Assembly (NCBI RefSeq): GCF_004834005.1
Contig: NZ_STFF01000001.1
Coordinates: 247,347 to 311,346 of the forward strand
Length of the DNA: 64,000 nt
Direction of reading: 5' to 3'
Source: Niastella caeni
GTDB lineage: Bacteria > Bacteroidota > Bacteroidia > Chitinophagales > Chitinophagaceae
The notes beneath the pieces are model-generated. The model did no database searches. It saw only the letters and a list, made by a program, of their open reading frames with translations, and was not told the origin of the DNA. Shown in pieces: positions 1-7,985 of this stretch. Each line of letters begins with the position of its first letter. The first letter of the stretch is position 1. A program made the position numbers and the translations under genes.

Positions 1-88
1 GGCGGACGCAGGTTCGATCCCTGCCTTCGCAACAAAGGAAAAGGCTCTGTAACAGGAGCCTTTTTTATTACTCTGATAGTATCATTAT

Positions 89-161
89 TGCGATGAGGCG
101 CGGTAAACGTGGGCTCATATCCGCCAGCTGGCGGACGCAGGTTCGATCCCTGCCTTCGCAA
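89..161 (+). pseudogene. Pseudo-tRNA (initiator tRNA-Met-like, CAT), copy 1
   Basis: The 73-base element begins TGCGATG and ends CTTCGCA plus discriminator A; these ends pair at six of seven positions. The T arm is intact. The D arm is shortened (GCG-loop-CGT) and lacks the usual AGC...GCT stem. The anticodon-proximal sequence GGGCTCATA is present, but its 3' stem strand and variable loop are replaced by the 16-nt palindrome at 120-135. It cannot fold as a normal tRNA, so I call it a pseudogene. It might still be transcribed, because a terminator-like hairpin follows. Confidence 0.7.
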
Positions 162-171
162 CAAAGGAAAA

Positions 172-195
172 GGCTCTGTAACAGGAGCCTTTTTT
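172..195 (+). terminator. Intrinsic terminator-like hairpin of the repeat unit
   Basis: GGCTC and GAGCC form a stem followed by a run of T. The same element occurs 129 bases earlier at 43-66. It sits directly behind each tRNA-like element, as a tRNA gene terminator would. Confidence 0.65.
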
Positions 196-217
196 ATTAC
201 TCTGATAGTATCATTAT

Positions 218-290
218 TGCGATGAGGCGCGGTAAACGTGGGCTCATATCCGCCAGTTGGCGGACGCAGGTTCGATCCCTGCCTTCGCAA
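218..290 (+). pseudogene. Pseudo-tRNA (initiator tRNA-Met-like, CAT), copy 2
   Basis: This is the second complete copy, offset by 129 bases from the element at 89-161 and identical except for one base in the centre of the palindrome (AGCT to AGTT, 249-264). The single substitution shows that the copies have begun to diverge after duplication, or that the centre of the palindrome is not constrained. Confidence 0.7.
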
Positions 291-294
291 CAAA

Positions 295-915
295 AGAAGG
301 AAATCTACATGCAACTCTGTGTGAATATGAATTACTTGCACTTTATTTTATTGAAAAAACAAGAACGGTTCATTTAAAAAGAAGAACACTTTATTGAAAT
401 AATTGAATACATTTTTCAATAAACAACCCCAGTTCATTGAAAAACCCAACTGCTTTTTTCAAGACCAAATTCTGTTTTTGAATTCCTGAAACATTTCCTT
501 CAACAATCAATTATGTATTTTCAATACATAGAAGAAGGATTTAATAACCTTATCAATAAAAAATTATCAATATGACTATAAGCCCTTACATAAAAACAAA
601 CCCACCCCACTAAGGGGCGGGCATCATCGCCTTTTCCTTTTATACATCGAACTTCGTCAGAAATACTTTGTTCCTGTCACCTTTCTGGTTTGAAAAAGCT
701 TGTTGTCTGATATTGAGATGTGGAGTTTCTACCGCCAACGGTATCGTATAAATGAAATTAATAATTCAGCCGTCGTTTAGCAACGGTTATCTATCATTGA
801 AGTTACTATTTTTTTACTTCCATGTACTTTTTTAAGGACATTTATTATAGGACATATATCTTAGCGCCCCTTTTCAGGTATTTTAAAATAAGGGATTCCT
901 ATCTTAATTGCGTAC
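295..915. other. Intergenic stretch, no gene seen
   Basis: I see no credible reading frame here. The stretch is AT-rich and contains several imperfect copies of a TTTTCAAT/ATTGAAAAA-like motif around 390-540. A GC-rich hairpin lies at about 600-621 (CCCACCCC, short loop, GGGGCGGG) without a following T run. The promoter of the small regulator at 916 presumably lies near its right end. Confidence 0.5.
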
Positions 916-1182
916 ATGCGAAAACGAAGACCGACAGCAAAGCGGCCCATAGCCCAGGAATTAACTGCTGCCGAAACCGAGAAGATGCTCAATAAAATTG
1001 GGAAAGTATTGAAGCATAAACGTCAGGCCAGAACAACGCTTGAAAGCTTTTCGTATGAAATTAATATCTCCAGGAGCGCCATGACCCGGTATGAAGCCGG
1101 TGGCGATATGTATTTAAGTACTTTTTTGAAATTACTACACGGGTTGGATATTAAACCTGAAGACTTCTTTAAAGATGTATAA
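916..1182 (+). CDS. Small XRE-family helix-turn-helix regulator
   Basis: This 88-residue protein consists of a basic N-terminus (RKRRPTAKR) and one Cro/CI-type DNA-binding domain. Residues around 25-75 follow the XRE pattern: a helix with the LKHKRQAR motif, the turn and recognition helix near ISRSAMTRYEAGG, then a closing helix ending DIKPEDFF. There is no partner or oligomerisation domain, so it probably works as a dimer on a short operator. The ATG at 916 follows a long gene-free stretch, and the gene stands alone facing a convergent DUF2807 gene. The target is unknown; the family is clear, the role is not. Confidence 0.75.
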   Translation: MRKRRPTAKRPIAQELTAAETEKMLNKIGKVLKHKRQARTTLESFSYEINISRSAMTRYEAGGDMYLSTFLKLLHGLDIKPEDFFKDV

Positions 1183-1210
1183 ACTATTAATATATTTTAT
1201 CAGTAATATA

Positions 1211-1930
1211 TTATCTTCCTTTTTTTGATATGCTCCCGCCCCCGCTGGCTGACTTATATTTTATCACGGGGTTTCCTTTATAATTCACATCACTGCCGCC
1301 ACTGGCCTCTGCTGCCATTTCTTTGGTAACCGTTATACCGGCATCACTACCGCCACTGGCTTGTATAATGGCATATTCTGCCGTTAGATCAAAACCTTTG
1401 AATTCACTTCCCCCACTGGCATCTACTTTTACATTCACCACATTACCTTTTATGTTCACATCACTACCGCCGCTTTGATCAATGGTTAAATCAGTGACTG
1501 CTATTCTCCCGGTGAAATCGCTTCCCCCTGTCAACACCATTTTCAACTTATCACACTTCAATTCTCCCTGTATTATAATATCCGACCCACCAGAAGCCCG
1601 CAAACCCGTTAACGACTTCACCGCCACATACGCCTTTAATTTCCGGTTCTTCCAGTTCCAACTCATTATACCTGCATCTAAAAAGATCTTCAGCTCGCCA
1701 TTTTCAACAACAGTTCTCATTTTATCCCGATGAGCAATTTCCGTAGCGCTTACCACCAACCCCTCTTCGGCACTCTGGGTAATATAAACATCAATACCAT
1801 CAGAAACTTTAATGGACTGAAAGCTACTTACCGTGCGTTTTTCGGCATTGGCGTCATAGATCACCTTTTCCTGGCTATAAGCCATGAAGCTGATTAATAA
1901 CAAGATAGAGGCCAACAGGCTTTTAAACAT
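1211..1930 (-). CDS. Exported DUF2807 (head GIN domain) protein
   Basis: The start is taken at the ATG at 1930, because the longer frame begins with TTG and the downstream start gives a clean signal peptide (MFKSLLASILLLISF, cleavage after YSQ). The mature protein is a right-handed beta-helix-like DUF2807 domain. The motif (A)SGGSD recurs at regular spacing at least five times in the second half, forming the repeating turns of the fold. DUF2807 proteins are common in Bacteroidota and are called putative auto-transporter adhesin head GIN proteins; their function is not established. The gene is divergent from the TPP-controlled receptor and convergent with the XRE gene. The DNA repeats are visible as recurrent ACTGCCGCCACTGGC-like sequences. 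Confidence 0.85.
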   Translation of the reverse strand: MFKSLLASILLLISFMAYSQEKVIYDANAEKRTVSSFQSIKVSDGIDVYITQSAEEGLVVSATEIAHRDKMRTVVENGELKIFLDAGIMSWNWKNRKLKAYVAVKSLTGLRASGGSDIIIQGELKCDKLKMVLTGGSDFTGRIAVTDLTIDQSGGSDVNIKGNVVNVKVDASGGSEFKGFDLTAEYAIIQASGGSDAGITVTKEMAAEASGGSDVNYKGNPVIKYKSASGGGSISKKGR

Positions 1931-2002
1931 ACATCGGGGGTTTGCTGGTGAAACGGGCAACAATGCTAATATGTTACATTATTCTTAAAAAATATTTGTT
2001 CG

Positions 2003-2010
2003 TATCTTTG
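2003..2010 (+). promoter_or_regulatory. Probable -7 promoter element TATCTTTG
   Basis: The octamer matches the Bacteroidota -7 consensus TAnnTTTG and lies about 30 bases before the TPP aptamer, where the transcript should start. A good -33 TTG at the expected distance is not obvious, so this is tentative. Confidence 0.4.
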
Positions 2011-2040
2011 TAGGCTCTTTCAAAAATAGAGAATTTCAGT

Positions 2041-2123
2041 TTCCCGGGGTGCTCTTCCGCCATTGGCGGGATGGCTGAGAAAATACCCGTAGAACCTGAT
2101 CAGGGTAATGCCTGCGCAGGGAA
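2041..2123 (+). promoter_or_regulatory. TPP riboswitch (THI element)
   Basis: The aptamer is recognisable by its conserved blocks in order: GGGGTGC, CTGAGA (2075-2080), ACCCG, GAACCTGAT, GGGTAATGCCTGCGCAGG. The outer P1 stem pairs TTCCC (2041-2045) with GGGAA (2119-2123). The optional P3 hairpin is CCGCC-ATT-GGCGG. It lies 76 bases upstream of the TonB receptor start, so thiamine pyrophosphate should repress that receptor. No clear intrinsic terminator follows; control is more likely at translation or by a terminator I cannot see. Confidence 0.93.
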
Positions 2124-2198
2124 GGTAGTTCCGTCATTTGTCTACGCTTCGCTTTCGCAGCATTTCTCTCAAACCATTTTTTGAACAAACTGATCAAG

Positions 2199-4628
2199 AT
2201 GAAAAAAATGCTTTTGGGGATTTGCTACCTGTTATTAAGTCAATGCATCGCTGCACAGATCAGCGGCAAAGTAACAGATGCTGCATCCTCAACACCTATT
2301 GCCTCCGCAACCGTTGAACTGAGTAATGGAATGTCAACACTTACCAATGAAAACGGATCATTTGAATTCAGGAAAGTTAAACCGGGTAATTATACCGTTC
2401 ATGTTACCTCGATAGGCTTTCAATCTACCTACCAGCCAATTACTTCAGGTAATACCGTAAACATTAAACTGCAACGGTTGAATCTTTTTTTACAACCGGT
2501 TGAAATAAAAGCTACCCGCGCCGATGATAAAGCGCCTTTCACTAAGAACAATCTTTCTAAAAAAGAAATTGAAAAATTAAACCTGGGCCAGGACCTACCG
2601 TTCATATTAAATCAAACGCCTTCAGTAATAGTGAACTCCGATGCAGGAAACGGTATTGGTTATACGGGCATCCGCATTAGGGGCAGCGATGCTACGCGCA
2701 CCAATGTTACACTCAACGGCATTCCGTTTAATGATGCAGAATCACAAGGTACTTTCTTTGTTAACCTGCCCGATTTCACTTCCTCTGTCAATAGTATACA
2801 GGTGCAACGCGGTGTAGGTACATCATCGAATGGTGGCGCCGCTTTTGGCGCTACCATCAATTTAAGCACTAATGAAACCAATACTACTCCGTATGCCGAA
2901 GTAAATAATACTTATGGTTCATTCAACACCTGGAAACATACGGTTAAAGCGGGTAGCGGATTGATCAACGATCACTTTACCATCGATGCCCGGGTTTCCA
3001 AAGTTTCGAGCGATGGGTATATTGATCGCGCTAACAGCAAGCTGAAATCATTTTATTTATCCGGCGCTTATTTAAATAAGAACACATCTGTTCGCATGAA
3101 TGTGTTCTCAGGTAATGAAAAGACCTACCAGGCCTGGAACGGTATTCCTGAAGCGAAGCTGCGCAACAATAAAACCGAGCTCGAAAAACATTATTATAAC
3201 AACCTGGGCTCATTATATTTTACACAGCAGGACTCGGTAAATCTTTTTACTGCTGATCCCAGGAAGTATAATTATTTCACATACGCCAATCAAACCGATA
3301 ATTACCAGCAGGACCATTACCAATTGTTCATCAATCACGACGTCAATGGCAACCTGGCTATCAATACTGCTTTCTTCTTAACACGCGGCCGAGGTTATTA
3401 TGAAGATTATAAACCGGTAAGATCTTATGACGATTATGACTTGAACGATGTAGTGATCGGCTCTGATACCATTCGACATACCGACCTGGTTCAGCAACAA
3501 TGGCTTGATAACTATTTCTATGGTGGGGTATTTTCTCTTCAATACAAAGAAGGAAATAATCAACTGATCGTTGGCGGTGGCTGGAACCGCTATGACGGAA
3601 AACACTATGGTAATGTGATCTGGTCGGCAATGGGTGGGGTTCCCAATGGCTATCGCTGGTATAATACAGATGCCTACAAAACAGATTTGAATGTATACAC
3701 CAAATATCAATTGGAGGTGGCAGAGCATTTACAAGCATTTGTCGATCTGCAATACCGCCGCGTATCGTATTATATCGGTGGCTTTAAAAACAATCCTGCC
3801 TTATATCGACGCAACAAGTGGCATTTTTTCAATCCCAAAATAGGCCTTGCTTATTCGAAGAACGATTACCAGGTATACGCTTCTTATTCGCAGGGAAAGA
3901 AGGAACCCAACCGCGATGATTTTGAAGCAGGCAGCAACCAGCAACCGAAGCCGGAAAAGTTGCATGACTTTGAATTGGGTGCAGAAAAGAAAAATAAACT
4001 CTTCAACTGGTCTGCCACGTTGTATTACATGTTGTATAAAGATCAACTGGTACTAACCGGTAAGATCAATGATGTAGGTTCTTATACCCGCACCAATGTT
4101 CCCAACAGCTATCGCCTGGGTTTAGAATTACAAGGTGGCATTCACTTCACGAACTGGTTCAATGCCGCAGCCAATATAACGTTCAGCGAAAACAAGATCA
4201 AGGACTTTACTGAATATTACGACGATTATGATAACGGAGTTCAAAAAGCCGTACCGCATGGAAACTCAGACATTGCCTTCTCCCCTGCTATCGTTGCATC
4301 AGGCATGTTGAATTTCATTCCCGTCAATAATTTAGAGATCAGCCTGGTTTCGAAATATGCAGGCCGTCAGTACCTCGATAATACTTCTAACAAAGCACGC
4401 AGCCTTAATTCATATTACGTACAGGATGCCCGCATCAGTTATACGTTGCGGAAAGCTTTGTTTAAAGAGACTGCTTTGGTTGTGCAGGTAAATAATGTGT
4501 TCAACAAAAAGTATGAGCCTAATGGTTATACATACAGCTACCAATATGGCGGCTCGGTGATCACCGAAAACTTTTATTACCCAATGGCAGGCGCCAACTT
4601 TATGATTGGTTTGAATGTAAAGTTATAA
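2199..4628 (+). CDS. TonB-dependent receptor, probable thiamine uptake
   Basis: I start it at ATG 2199, since the longer frame opens with TTG; this gives a signal peptide ending near IAAQ. Residues about 15-95 are a carboxypeptidase-regulatory-like beta-sandwich (SGKVTDA...GSFEFRKVKPG), followed by a plug domain (TGIRIRGSDATRTNVTLNG, then FVNLPDFTSSVNSIQVQRG) and a beta-barrel ending in an aromatic-rich C-terminus (MIGLNVKL). The protein sits in the outer membrane and takes energy from TonB/ExbBD. Substrate assignment rests on the TPP riboswitch in its leader: in Bacteroidota such receptors import thiamine or its precursors. No inner-membrane thiamine transporter lies next to it. Confidence 0.85.
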   Translation: MKKMLLGICYLLLSQCIAAQISGKVTDAASSTPIASATVELSNGMSTLTNENGSFEFRKVKPGNYTVHVTSIGFQSTYQPITSGNTVNIKLQRLNLFLQPVEIKATRADDKAPFTKNNLSKKEIEKLNLGQDLPFILNQTPSVIVNSDAGNGIGYTGIRIRGSDATRTNVTLNGIPFNDAESQGTFFVNLPDFTSSVNSIQVQRGVGTSSNGGAAFGATINLSTNETNTTPYAEVNNTYGSFNTWKHTVKAGSGLINDHFTIDARVSKVSSDGYIDRANSKLKSFYLSGAYLNKNTSVRMNVFSGNEKTYQAWNGIPEAKLRNNKTELEKHYYNNLGSLYFTQQDSVNLFTADPRKYNYFTYANQTDNYQQDHYQLFINHDVNGNLAINTAFFLTRGRGYYEDYKPVRSYDDYDLNDVVIGSDTIRHTDLVQQQWLDNYFYGGVFSLQYKEGNNQLIVGGGWNRYDGKHYGNVIWSAMGGVPNGYRWYNTDAYKTDLNVYTKYQLEVAEHLQAFVDLQYRRVSYYIGGFKNNPALYRRNKWHFFNPKIGLAYSKNDYQVYASYSQGKKEPNRDDFEAGSNQQPKPEKLHDFELGAEKKNKLFNWSATLYYMLYKDQLVLTGKINDVGSYTRTNVPNSYRLGLELQGGIHFTNWFNAAANITFSENKIKDFTEYYDDYDNGVQKAVPHGNSDIAFSPAIVASGMLNFIPVNNLEISLVSKYAGRQYLDNTSNKARSLNSYYVQDARISYTLRKALFKETALVVQVNNVFNKKYEPNGYTYSYQYGGSVITENFYYPMAGANFMIGLNVKL

Positions 4629-4650
4629 GTGGGTGAGAATATAACTATAA

Positions 4651-4690
4651 ACAAAAGCCCTGTTCATTGAGAACAGGGCTTTTGTTTATA
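4651..4690. terminator. Bidirectional intrinsic terminator
   Basis: A perfect 15-bp inverted repeat, ACAAAAGCCCTGTTC (4651-4665) and its complement (4671-4685), has a 5-nt loop and T/A tracts on both sides. It lies between the convergent receptor and PASTA gene and should serve both. Confidence 0.85.
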
Positions 4691-4718
4691 ATAAACTTCT
4701 AATAACTATTTCAAATAC

Positions 4719-5516
4719 CTACGGCCTTACCCCGGCACTATCAACTCGTTGCCGCACGGGTTGCTCAGCCTGCACCCAAAGATCAACAAGCTGTCCCTGG
4801 CGTATACGTCTTACACTGCCGGTGGGCATTAAATGATCCGGCGCCTGCTTATAAACATACTGGTTGGGATCGGCGCCTGCCGGCATAATAATGCCTATGT
4901 TCAATCCGCTCGATTCCAGGATGGATTTAGCTTCTCCCAGGGTAACACCGAACAGGTCCGGCACCTCCAGCTCCTCTGTACCAGTTCCGATCCCAACTAC
5001 CAGCACAATACCGCTTCCCATTGGTATTTTGGTGCCGGGCTTAATAGGCTGGCCTTTGTATTGCTGTTCCTTTACACTCCGGGCAATATCAGGTACGAAC
5101 AATGTATCTTCCAGTTTCAGTTTCTGTTGCTGCATGGTGATCTGAGCAGCACGTAGACTAAGCCCGATCAGGTTGGGCATTTCTATATCAGGCGCTGCAT
5201 CGCGGTTAATGGATAGATAAACGGTGCGGTTCATCTTCACCTTGGTTTCCGCATTGGGAAATTGCTTAACCACTGATAAAAGCGCCGCGGTATCGTTGAA
5301 TACCGTATCCTGGATCTCTACTTCAAATCCCTGCGCTTCCAGTGTTTTTTTGGCTTCATCGTACGACATGCCGGCTACGGATGGAACCGCCAGCGTTTTA
5401 TCGTGGCGGGTGATCCAGGATAAAGATTGAAAGAAAATAAAAAATAATAAAAGCAGTATGCCAATACCCAACAGGATATTAGCCCACAGTGGTCTTCCGG
5501 TAATGAATTTAAACAC
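4719..5516 (-). CDS. Membrane-anchored PASTA-domain protein 1
   Basis: The 265-residue protein has one N-terminal membrane helix (about residues 11-34, ILLGIGILLLLFFIFFQS) followed by three PASTA domains (starting near VPSVAGMSYDEA, MPNLIGLSLRAA and VPDLFGVTLGEA). PASTA domains bind peptidoglycan or muropeptides and usually occur on Ser/Thr kinases and penicillin-binding proteins; here no kinase or transpeptidase is attached. The start codon is GTG at 5516, because no ATG precedes the membrane helix. It is a clear paralogue of the protein encoded at 6077-6907, with a rhodanese gene between them and ddl upstream. A periplasmic cell-wall role is inferred from the domains and the ddl neighbour. 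Confidence 0.88.
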   Translation of the reverse strand: MFKFITGRPLWANILLGIGILLLLFFIFFQSLSWITRHDKTLAVPSVAGMSYDEAKKTLEAQGFEVEIQDTVFNDTAALLSVVKQFPNAETKVKMNRTVYLSINRDAAPDIEMPNLIGLSLRAAQITMQQQKLKLEDTLFVPDIARSVKEQQYKGQPIKPGTKIPMGSGIVLVVGIGTGTEELEVPDLFGVTLGEAKSILESSGLNIGIIMPAGADPNQYVYKQAPDHLMPTGSVRRIRQGQLVDLWVQAEQPVRQRVDSAGVRP

Positions 5517-5591
5517 AGGTGATATTGATTAAATTATAAAATCAGGATACAGATCTCACTTGTGCCCCTTAAATACAGCTGCACGCTTTAA

Positions 5592-5615
5592 GCTACAAGC
5601 TGCAAGCAAATACAG
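5592..5615 (+). repeat. 24-nt dispersed intergenic repeat, copy 1
   Basis: GCTACAAGCTGCAAGCAAAT followed by ACAG is found here and, without a mismatch, at 30146-30169. Both are in gaps between genes. Related fragments (AAGCTAAAAGCT, GGCTACAAGC) occur near 5628 and 46290. It looks like a member of a small dispersed repeat family. Confidence 0.6.
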
Positions 5616-5748
5616 CAGAAACCCATAAGCTAAAAGCTGTAAGCAATACAATTTCTCTTTCTGGCTCCTCGCTCATTTCCCACTGCCTGCTGGCTATTGC
5701 ACTTTGCCCTTCTCTTTATGCCTTGTTGCCTCGATGCCCTGTTGCCAT

Positions 5749-6057
5749 TTACTGCCCAAACTTCGACTGCCAGGCCAGCATACCGCCTGCCAGGTTCTTG
5801 GTATTGGAAAACCCAAGCGTTTCCAAAATAAGCGCCGCTTGTCCGCTGCGGTTACCGCTGCGGCAATACACGATCACTTCTTCATTCTTCAGGTTATCCA
5901 GTTCATCAACCTGCATCATTTGCACCTTTCCTAAAGGAACCAGCGTACCGCCGATATTAAATTCAGCGCGCTCATGTGGTTCGCGAACATCTACCAGGTT
6001 TAACTGCTCGCCCCTGTCAAGGCGTTCTTTTACTTCTTCTGGAGTTATATTTTGCAT
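5749..6057 (-). CDS. Single-domain rhodanese-like protein
   Basis: The 102-residue protein is one rhodanese domain: LVDVREPHER near the start, and an active-site loop CRSGNRSG with the catalytic Cys65. It would carry sulfane sulfur as a cysteine persulfide in the cytoplasm (no signal peptide); the acceptor is unknown. The six-residue loop after Cys fits sulfurtransferases of the GlpE/PspE type rather than arsenate reductase-like Cdc25 domains. It lies between two paralogous PASTA genes on the same strand (20 bases after the upstream one), so the three are probably cotranscribed, though a functional link is not evident. Confidence 0.9.
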   Translation of the reverse strand: MQNITPEEVKERLDRGEQLNLVDVREPHERAEFNIGGTLVPLGKVQMMQVDELDNLKNEEVIVYCRSGNRSGQAALILETLGFSNTKNLAGGMLAWQSKFGQ

Positions 6058-6076
6058 AAATGCTTATTTAAAAATT

Positions 6077-6907
6077 TTATTGTTCTACTGGTTCCGGAAC
6101 TTCTCCGGCAGGTAGCCTAACCGGCTTATCGGCTTGCAGCCAAAGGTCAACTGATTGCCCCTGGCGAATGCGGTTTACCCGGCCGTCGGGCGACATGTGT
6201 TCAGGGCTTTGCCGGCCAACAAACGCGTTCGGGTCAATGCCGGGAATTACTGAACCTACATTCAATCCATTCGACTCAAGCAATACCTTGGCATCATTGT
6301 AATTCAATCCAACGAGGTCGGGCACACTAAAATCTTCATGGCCCAATCCACTGCCCAGTATTAATACAATCGGGCTTCCCTGTGGAACTTTTGTTCCTGC
6401 TTTAATGCGTTCGCCATTATATTGTTGCTCCAGTACCGAGTTCTTTGCAAAATCAGTACGGTATAAAGTGTCTTCCAGTTTCAACCCGTATTGATTCATT
6501 GAGATCTCTGCACTGCGAAAACTCAACCCTTCCAGGTTGGGCATTTCAATAAGGGGTGGTATCGCTTTGTTAATGGTAAGATATACCGTACGGTTCACTT
6601 TTACAAGAGCTTCGGCATCAGGAAACTGACGCAATACCGATAAAGGTTTTGCCGTATCATTATAAATTGAATCCTGTAACTCTACTTCAAATCCTTTGCT
6701 TTCCAAAATTTGCCGGGCCTCCGCAAACGATTTACCAGTTACGGCAGGAATGGTAAGGGTTTTATCATGCCTGGTAATCAAGTGAAGCGATTGCAGGAAC
6801 ACAACTACCAGTAAAATAACAATGCCTATTCCTGTTAGTATGTGCACCCAAAGGGGTTTCCCTGTCATGAATTTAAACAAGGTAGTATCTGTTTGTTTGT
6901 TCGTCAA
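6077..6907 (-). CDS. Membrane-anchored PASTA-domain protein 2
   Basis: This is a paralogue of the protein at 4719-5516: one N-terminal membrane helix (ILTGIGIVILLVVVFLQSL) and three PASTA domains (starting near IPAVTGKSFAEA, MPNLEGLSFRSA and VPDLVGLNYNDA), closing with the same IRQGQSVDLWLQA motif. The frame opens with TTG at 6907; an alternative start is the ATG at 6868, but that would trim the residues aligned with the paralogue's N-terminus (FKF). A likely role is peptidoglycan binding at the outer face of the inner membrane. It is 82 bases downstream of ddl on the same strand. Confidence 0.87.
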   Translation of the reverse strand: MTNKQTDTTLFKFMTGKPLWVHILTGIGIVILLVVVFLQSLHLITRHDKTLTIPAVTGKSFAEARQILESKGFEVELQDSIYNDTAKPLSVLRQFPDAEALVKVNRTVYLTINKAIPPLIEMPNLEGLSFRSAEISMNQYGLKLEDTLYRTDFAKNSVLEQQYNGERIKAGTKVPQGSPIVLILGSGLGHEDFSVPDLVGLNYNDAKVLLESNGLNVGSVIPGIDPNAFVGRQSPEHMSPDGRVNRIRQGQSVDLWLQADKPVRLPAGEVPEPVEQ

Positions 6908-6989
6908 TTATATCGTCAATCGTGAATCGTGAAACGGCAATCATGAATCATTATCACATTAGCACATTCCCCTTCTTACTTCCGACTTC

Positions 6990-7985
6990 CTACTTCTTAC
7001 TTCTTCTTTCCAATGCATCTTCAATCAATGCCGAATAGAAATCCTTCAACGTCCATCCCATAGCGCGTACCTGTTGGGGTACTATGCTCGCTTCACTTTG
7101 TCCCGGTACGGTATTAATTTCAAGCATATACGCTGCCTGTTTGGCTTCGTTGTATATAAAATCAATACGTACTACACCGCGACAGTTAAACAGCTCATAT
7201 ATTTTTTTGGCTGTGCTCCGCACTTTTTCCGCAATGGCTTCATCCACCTGCGCCGGTGTAATTTCTTCACTCATTCCCTGGTACTTGGCTTCATAGTCGA
7301 AGAAATCTTTTTTCGACTTCACCTCGGTGATCGGGAGGGTGATGATCTCTTTGGGCGATTTAAACACCCCAATCGTAAACTCCCGGCCGGCGATAAATTC
7401 TTCTACCAATACCTGGTCATCTTCTTTAAACGCTTTATCCAGGGCGCCAGCCAGGTCTGCTGCGGCATTCACCTTGCTCATTCCAATGCTCGATCCGCCG
7501 TTATTGGGCTTCACAAATACCGGTAAGGTCAACTGGCCCAGGATCTGTTCGGGGGTAACCGGGCTGTGTTTAAAAATATGTACAGATTTGGCAACATTTA
7601 TGCCAGCAAAGGCCGCTACGGCCACAGTATATCTTTTATTAAATGTTAGTGCAGAAGTTGCTGAATCACAGGAGGTATAGGGCAAACCAGTGAGGTCAAA
7701 ATAGCCTTGTAATTTGCCATCTTCACCGGGTGTGCCGTGTATCCCGATCAACACCGCGTCAAATGTTAATTTTTTGCCATCAATGATCAGGGAGAAGTCT
7801 TCCCGGTCAACGCTTATTTTATGGCCATTGCCGGCATCATAAAACCAGCCCTGAGGGGTAATATCAATTTTGTATACGCTATACTTGTCTGTATCGACAT
7901 TCTTTTCAATAGTAAGCGCACTTTTATAGGAGATTTCAGCTTCTGTAGAGTACCCACCGGTAACAAAGGCAATATTGGGCTTCAT
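6990..7985 (-). CDS. ddl: D-alanine--D-alanine ligase
   Basis: This cytoplasmic enzyme joins two D-alanines with ATP to make the dipeptide for peptidoglycan precursors. The 331-residue length is normal for the family. The ATP-grasp fold is visible as an N-terminal domain (FVTGGYSTEAEIS), the flexible ATP loop NNGGSSIGMSKV, the VEEFIAGREFTIGVF strand, and the C-terminal metal-binding motif LEINTVPG followed by the R/Q-rich helix near QQVRAMG. The ATG at 7985 is the only sensible start. Two PASTA proteins lie downstream on the same strand, which suits a cell-wall gene group. Confidence 0.95.
   Translation of the reverse strand: MKPNIAFVTGGYSTEAEISYKSALTIEKNVDTDKYSVYKIDITPQGWFYDAGNGHKISVDREDFSLIIDGKKLTFDAVLIGIHGTPGEDGKLQGYFDLTGLPYTSCDSATSALTFNKRYTVAVAAFAGINVAKSVHIFKHSPVTPEQILGQLTLPVFVKPNNGGSSIGMSKVNAAADLAGALDKAFKEDDQVLVEEFIAGREFTIGVFKSPKEIITLPITEVKSKKDFFDYEAKYQGMSEEITPAQVDEAIAEKVRSTAKKIYELFNCRGVVRIDFIYNEAKQAAYMLEINTVPGQSEASIVPQQVRAMGWTLKDFYSALIEDALERRSKK

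Larger units (their letters stand above)
1..294 (+). repeat. 129-bp tandem repeat of tRNA-fMet-like pseudogenes
   Basis: The same sequence recurs with a period of exactly 129 bases (copies begin at 1, 130 and 259; the last is cut off near 294). Each unit has a T arm (GCAGG-TTCGATC-CCTGC), a 3' acceptor strand CTTCGCA, an intrinsic-terminator-like hairpin (GGCTC...GAGCC followed by six T), and a degenerate 5' tRNA half ending in GGGCTCATA, which is the usual anticodon region of bacterial initiator tRNA. The segment that should close the anticodon stem is replaced by the palindrome TCCGCCAGCTGGCGGA (AGTT centre in the last copy). The window starts inside a unit, so an intact parent tRNA may lie upstream. 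A 94-codon open frame across this stretch is a by-product of the repeat. Confidence 0.85.

Noticed and set aside
1..294. CRISPR array
   Set aside because: The units are direct tandem copies without unique spacers, contain tRNA parts and terminators, and no cas genes are present.
93..377. A 94-codon open frame over the first repeat
   Set aside because: It is the translation of the tandem tRNA-derived units (the peptide repeats itself with the DNA period) and has no ribosome-binding site or family.
3361..3738. Long antisense frames within the TonB receptor gene
   Set aside because: They are shadows of the sense frame, without initiation signals or domains.
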